Positions 58,900 to 64,000 of a stretch of DNA of 64,000 nucleotides are shown here, piece by piece (position 1 is the first letter of the stretch; every line of letters starts with the position of its first letter). This DNA is from Cryptomeria japonica (Eukaryota; Streptophyta; Pinopsida; Cupressales; Cupressaceae). The position numbers were made by a program, and so were the translations under genes. Where the stretch lies: assembly GCF_030272615.1 (NCBI RefSeq), contig NC_081407.1, positions 437,997,230 to 438,061,229 on the forward strand, written 5' to 3'. The notes beneath the pieces were generated by a model that searched no databases, was not told the DNA's origin, and worked only from the letters and a program-made list of their open reading frames with translations.

Positions 58900-60260
58900 A
58901 ATTTATTCACTCATTGTTATGTTAGGCAATTATATTTCTTGGAACACTTGTGTTCAAAAAAACTCCAAGTATTCTTACAAGTGGATGAGCTACATGGTTG
59001 ACTCAAATGCATCTCACTATCCAAATAAGAATTTCGGTTTCATAAACAAAAAAAATCCATTGTTGTGCTGAAAAATATACATTATTTTGAAATGATATAA
59101 TGAAATATATCTTAAAAGCTTACCACCTTTAATTTGAATGTCAACAATATAGATATTGTACAAAGTTTATAAGGTCTACTTAATTTGAAGGTGAAGACCT
59201 TGCACAATAGACATACTTGAAAAAAAAAGCCTTGTCTGTTTGTCATTGGAAACTCTACCATAACCATCTATAACTTTTGAAAAGTAGAGAACATTTTCTT
59301 CAAGCACATGAATAAGCCTCAAGTGTGACCTCAAAAGCATCTTTGAATGAGGGGCTATATAACAACATTGAATTGAAATACATTTAGTGGCATGGGGAGG
59401 GGAGTGCATCTACAGTGTTATCTATTAATTATGTCCTATAATGGTCTATATATATCCCTGTTATTTTCTATACTACCCCTCATCACCTCCTCGTCCCTAT
59501 ACATGGCCTTGTGCATATAGTCAATGTGGTATTTCTTTCCATTCACTAGCCTTTGCTACAAGCTTTGAAAATTTTACAAATTATTTAACCTTATCCCAAA
59601 AACTCATGGAATAAATACAACATGTCACTATCATGCCATCTATTTGGTTCATGAAGCCAAATTCCATTTATTTGAAACAAAAATTCAATGAAAACCATTT
59701 TTAATTGGCAAAGAGTTTACAATGCAAGGAAGTGTGTAGCAAATATCATCACCCCTAGTAAAACTAAGTCTCTTACCTATGTGAAGGAGCACATCATACA
59801 TAACACCCTTCAGTGACTATAAATGAACTTGATAATTGTGCAAGCATTTTACCTCTTTAACCCATTCAAATTTTCTCTATGGTTAGATCAAGGTTATGTA
59901 CCACACAAGCTAAAAAATATAGAGGGATACTTGTGCATCAAGAGTCTCCTAGTATCAACACAAGCAATATGATAAATTGAGCCACATTTGGTGGACCCTA
60001 CATTCATGACCACCTTTTCAAATAAATTCAACAATGCAACTATGTAAATTTGATCATATCTCATATATATGCTTTATTTCAAAAGGATTGTGTCAATATC
60101 ATATGAGACAAGGAAGTTGTTGAGAGTTTAGTTCATTCTATCCATCCAACCAGCTGACATTAAGATGATTCAATATTTCCCACTCTAATTGAATTTAATT
60201 AGAAACATCCTTAACATCATGTATCATATCATTGATCAAACCAACCCTCATGTCTTATAA
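58900..60260 (-). pseudogene. Second hAT transposase pseudogene (DUF659 type)
   Basis: The minus strand gives ILMSAGWMDRMN, a stop, then TLNNFLVSY (about 60170-60110). These are followed by VALLNLFEKVVMNVGSTKCG, RRLLMHKYPSIFF, TIIKFIYSH and IFATHFLAL in changing frames down to about 59700. Near 59400-59310 an SPSFKDAFEVTLEAY block matches the region after the hAT core. Numerous stops and frameshifts are present. No terminal inverted repeats or 8 bp duplications could be identified. Confidence 0.7.
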
Positions 60261-62331
60261 AATGGGGATTTGAACCCAAAACCTACAGTTGTAATAACAT
60301 CCACCATACCTTGCTTGCCAATATGGAGAACTAAATACATAGAATGGTTGGCTAGAGAAATACCAAAAATTTACACTCATCTTCTTTACCTATTCATGGA
60401 TGTTCTTCCTCCATCCTATTTGGTGTGGAGCCTAATCAGTCTCCAAGTGGAAGATTTTTGGCATATTGCAATTGATCATGCTATCAGGCCTAAATCTTGG
60501 TGAACTTTTCAACCATTTTTTCCCCCAGATAAATTATGGAGGAGTCCAAGGTGGGGTATAGCCCATCCTACAGAGCCTGGGGGGGACTATCACCACAACT
60601 AGGGCTTGGGGGATGAGCTGATAGTAGGGATCTAGAGGCAACATCCCTAGTTAGGGTCTCAGAAGTAATGCCCCCAAAGAAAATAAATTGACCATTATTT
60701 AATAGTCGACTATTATTTTGATATGTAAATCAACCCTTGTAAACCACCAAAAAGGGCTTGATAAATAAGTGGTTGTTTAATGTGAAATATTATCGGATTG
60801 TAATTCGCTCTTTGGTAGATAGTAAAAGTAAAGTGGACAATTTTTTCTCTATAGGTGTAGCCCACATTAGGTGAACCATGTTAAATATGTGTGTGTAGTG
60901 TTCTAAATTGTAAACCTATACAATTTTACACTCCCTTTTGTGCCTTTTCCTTATTGTGTTTCCTCCTAACTCTTTTTCAAGCCTATTTTTGGCCTTTGCA
61001 CTATAAAATTATTGTCATATGATCACATGTTGATCTGGTTCTCTATTCTCTGCTTGAGTGCACCTCGACCACCTTTGATTCACCTTGTTTTGGGTGGACA
61101 AGGATGCTAGGCATCCTTTTCTTAGTGGACAAGGCACTAAGAATCCTTGTCCCCCAAGATTGGACCTATTTTTAAATATGTCAGTGCCAAATTCTTGCAA
61201 TTTGATCCCCAATCTCAATATTTTGATATGACCATTGGAGATCAGCCTAATTTATCAAATACCTCAGAAACCCTATATAAGAGCATCTTTACAATTCATT
61301 TTCACATCACCACATATCAGGCACATTCATCCATAAGAATCAAAGTGGCATAATTTCATCCCACCATATTCTTCAAGTGTTCTTAAAATCTGAGCATTAT
61401 GGAGAAGCAAGTTGCAACAACCTTCATGCAAGCATGTGTTTATGATTGATCATTTTTATGTCTTGTCATGTCATGTTATTGCATCCACAATTGTGAGTAA
61501 TATTCAAAGAGCATTGCATCATTAGTAGCAACATTAGAAAGCTTGAGGTATAATAGTGCAGATCCAACTTTTTACTTTAGAGGTTTTCTTTTCAATTACT
61601 TCATTAAGGGCGTTATTTCCAAAGCCAATGTTTGACCTAGGCAAACCCCTATCAACCCAACACCTTTTTCCCCTCTTGTTTGTGTAAGTGACAAGCCCTA
61701 AAGAAAACAAATATACATCTAAAAAGAGAAGATTGAGATGTATAAGACCTGATTTTGAAGGAGTAAAAACACTAGGACAAGGCTACCTAGCATCAATGTT
61801 TGACACTTTTTCAAAAAAAAATCAGATTTCAGCCACATGTTCCTCTTCGCTTCCCATTTTCAAATTAGTGGTCAATGTATGCATACCTATTTTTAAATTG
61901 TTTGTGCATGTTGGTTACTTCCATTTTTTCTTTATTATCCCTAATTCACATTTTTTAATTCAATTTCAACTCAAACAAGAAGAATAAAGAAGTCCAATTT
62001 TCAATAGATTCAAGGTTGAACCTATTAACTCTTATTTCCCTTTAATGTAATATGGTAGAAAGTAGGGCTTGTTCCTAATTCATATTAGACCAGTGAACCC
62101 TCATTTTCCACTCTATCACATTTTTGTGAACCTTATACTTCTAACATTTTGCATATTTTTTATTTGGTGTTTTCAAATCTAATTTTTCATAATGGAATTA
62201 ACAAAATCTGATTGGTCTACTATTTCACATGTGATTACATTGTTGATTAGCTATATTTATCAAAATCATATGTTGGATAATGGCTTCTTTCACTTCATAT
62301 TACTTACATTCCTGCATACCACTTTATTGTA
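60261..62331. other. No gene recognised
   Basis: Short ORFs only. Features are a G-rich patch (GAGCCTGGGGGGGAC near 60577) and the near-duplicated phrase GACAAGG...AGGCATCC/AGAATCC near 61097-61150. No repeat family was recognised. Confidence 0.4.
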
Positions 62332-62936
62332 TTGCATTATATGAGGATTTCAAAGATTTTCCCTACATTTAAATCATTTCTCAAAGTTTTCATACATATT
62401 TTGTGTTGTTATATGATGATAATTTTAAAGAAACTCATGGAATATTTAGATTTCATGAAAGCTTTAGTAGATATTTCAAGTAATCATCCTAAAAATGATG
62501 CTAAAATAAATCATATATGTACCTCTCATAGAGTATCTTTTATTCATGAGGAAAGACCTAATGCTCCTATAAATTATCTCTCCAATAGAGATGTAACATT
62601 GAAGAGAAAAGATGAATCATCTTATCGCAACTATACTTTGGTGCAAGAGGGACAAGCTAAGCATGTTAATATTAGAAGATATATCAATTTGGATCATCCT
62701 CATTCCCCAAGAGCTTATCTCAATCATCAACATATTTTGAGACAAGATGATGTGTGAATTTTATTCATGATATATCTCCTAACATAACTTTAAGTAAGGA
62801 TGAGTCTTTAGATGATGAGAATACTCTTGGTGCTTATAGAGATTTTAAATATTTTGTTCAAGAATTACATGATAAAGCTATTATTCATATCACACTTTAT
62901 CTCATTCTTTTTTTAAATATAGAGGTAGTTCCTTAG
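62332..62936 (+). pseudogene. Unrecognised ORF, ~200 codons, one dinucleotide frameshift
   Basis: The frame 62332-62757 encodes a basic, Asn/His/Ser-rich protein (SFIHEERPNAPINYLSNRDV, VNIRRYINLDHPHSPRAYLN). At GATGATGTGTGAATT (about 62747) an extra GT shifts the frame. The other frame continues NFIHDISPNITLSKDESLDD to 62936. SFIHEERPN and NFIHDISPN look like an internal repeat. It has an AT-rich third-codon position and no known domain. A retroelement origin is possible but unsupported. Confidence 0.4.
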
Positions 62937-64000
62937 CACTCTCTTGCCCTATTATATTGCTCCTCACTATGTGACACTAGTAGCTTAGTGTTAACGACTG
63001 TTTTGACACACCCGCCAACAGTCAGGTAGCCAATGTGAACACTCACCACCTCTCCTGAAAACTAATGAATTTGGGAAAACTCACTACCCCAAGGTCTCTA
63101 TAGCCAGGTCACGATGGTGATGGGCAGCCCAGTGGTTGATGTGGTTGTACCTGTAAAGGGGCTTGCCGGTTGGAACTAAATCTCGCTGGTTATGGATAAC
63201 TGCACTTCCTTTCTTTTTGTGTTTTTATGGTTTAAGATTCTCTGGGAAATAAAATACGAAGTGTAAAGGGAAATAAGAAAATAACAATAAAAACCAATAT
63301 AACAACAACTTAATGAACTACTCAATTAGTTCCCTGCAATCCAAGAAATTATCAAATATTATCCAAGTTAGCATTCAACAAGGAACCTCCAGAAAACCTG
63401 CAAAATAATCAATTTCACAAGTTTGTGGAAATAAAATCATCAACAATATGGCCTATCACAATAGTTCTCGTACACCACTAACGTGTGCAATATGATTCAT
63501 AAAGTGATAAAAAAAAAGATTAAACCACGTTGCTAACTCCAAATAATAGACGTTACCAAATTACATAGAACAATTTGGTAGAATATAGACGTAGATCAGG
63601 CAATCTACAAGATGCTTCTCATATTAATCTCAATGAATGTATAACAAAAATAACTCAAACTTCTTAACATTTTGCAAAATATTCTAAAAATCTCTAAGTG
63701 GGCCACAAATCATCAATTTGGGACCCTCTAAATGGAATCTCTAATTGGACCTCAAATCATCAATTTGGGGAACCTTACAAATGAATCCAACTTCTCAATT
63801 TATAGAAGATCTCTGCCCTATTTTCTAGGAAATAACCCTAACCTAAATTAAGAACTGAAACTAGGAGTCACAGTTAACTTGCAAGCTTCTGCCTTGACAC
63901 TCCACTTAACAACTACGAAATGGGGATTGCATGAGCACTACGAAGACCCTGCTAGGTGAGCCACGTTTTCATAGTCATGCAGGATTTCTCTCAAAATTGA
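62937..64000. other. No gene recognised to the window end
   Basis: It contains TGTTAACGACTGTTTTGACAC near 62990, possibly an LTR start. A local duplication (CAAATCATCAATTTGGG) occurs at about 63706 and 63753. Coding evidence is absent. Confidence 0.4.

Overview
The window is repeat-dominated plant nuclear DNA, most likely from a gymnosperm (conifer-like). It is AT-rich, carries one host gene with a 10.3 kb intron, and is packed with nested, decayed retroelements and hAT transposons. Three runs of exactly 500 N (222-721, 25722-26221, 57984-58483) are assembly gaps. No bacterial-style operon, CRISPR array, rRNA or tRNA was seen. All family assignments come from reading motifs, without database searches.

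Layout: 1-221 is the end of a minus-strand LTR with its primer-binding site. 722-3173 is a Ty3/gypsy pol pseudogene (+). 3174-10037 is mostly unique AT-rich DNA with a CpG-dense patch (4780-5110) and a minus-strand retrotransposon leader fragment (7579-7855). 10044-21983 is a five-exon sulfotransferase gene (+). Its second intron holds microsatellites, a fold-back, a minus-strand L1-like LINE (13951-17790), an LTR fragment (from 18159) and an 88 bp insertion with 8 bp direct repeats. The last exon is partly duplicated in tandem just downstream. Next come a CA-rich tract, an LTR with TSD CACAC (22848-24360) and an RNase H remnant (24982-25380).

26379-29850 is a minus-strand Ty1/copia gag-pol pseudogene. 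32388-39938 is the most interesting unit: a complete LTR retroelement on the minus strand (TSD GTTTC, 2.03 kb LTRs, tRNA-iMet-type PBS). Its 3.5 kb interior has no recognisable gag, protease, RT or integrase. It carries one ~1,131-codon reading frame broken by two TAG stops and one frameshift. A solo LTR of the same family (TSD ATAGT) lies at 48009-49923.

39944-46690 is antisense gypsy gag/leader/LTR sequence, split by a ~4.07 kb repeat-bearing LTR-like insertion (41820-45884). 50640-53230 is a minus-strand hAT transposase pseudogene cut within its central domain by a solo LTR (51623-52710, TSD GATAT). 53876-57156 looks like another very large LTR. Its upstream part carries 13 copies of a ~40 bp hairpin spaced about 167 bp, followed by a TATA box and a gag-position ORF of unknown family. 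A second hAT pseudogene (58900-60260, minus) and an unrecognised ORF (62332-62936) complete the window.

The only gene that looks functional is the sulfotransferase. Three themes recur among the mobile elements. Most in-frame stops are TAG where CAG is plausible, which fits CHG-methylation decay. Unrelated LTR interiors share TGTAATGTCCC-type termini. LTR regions carry conserved stem-loops or tandem arrays.
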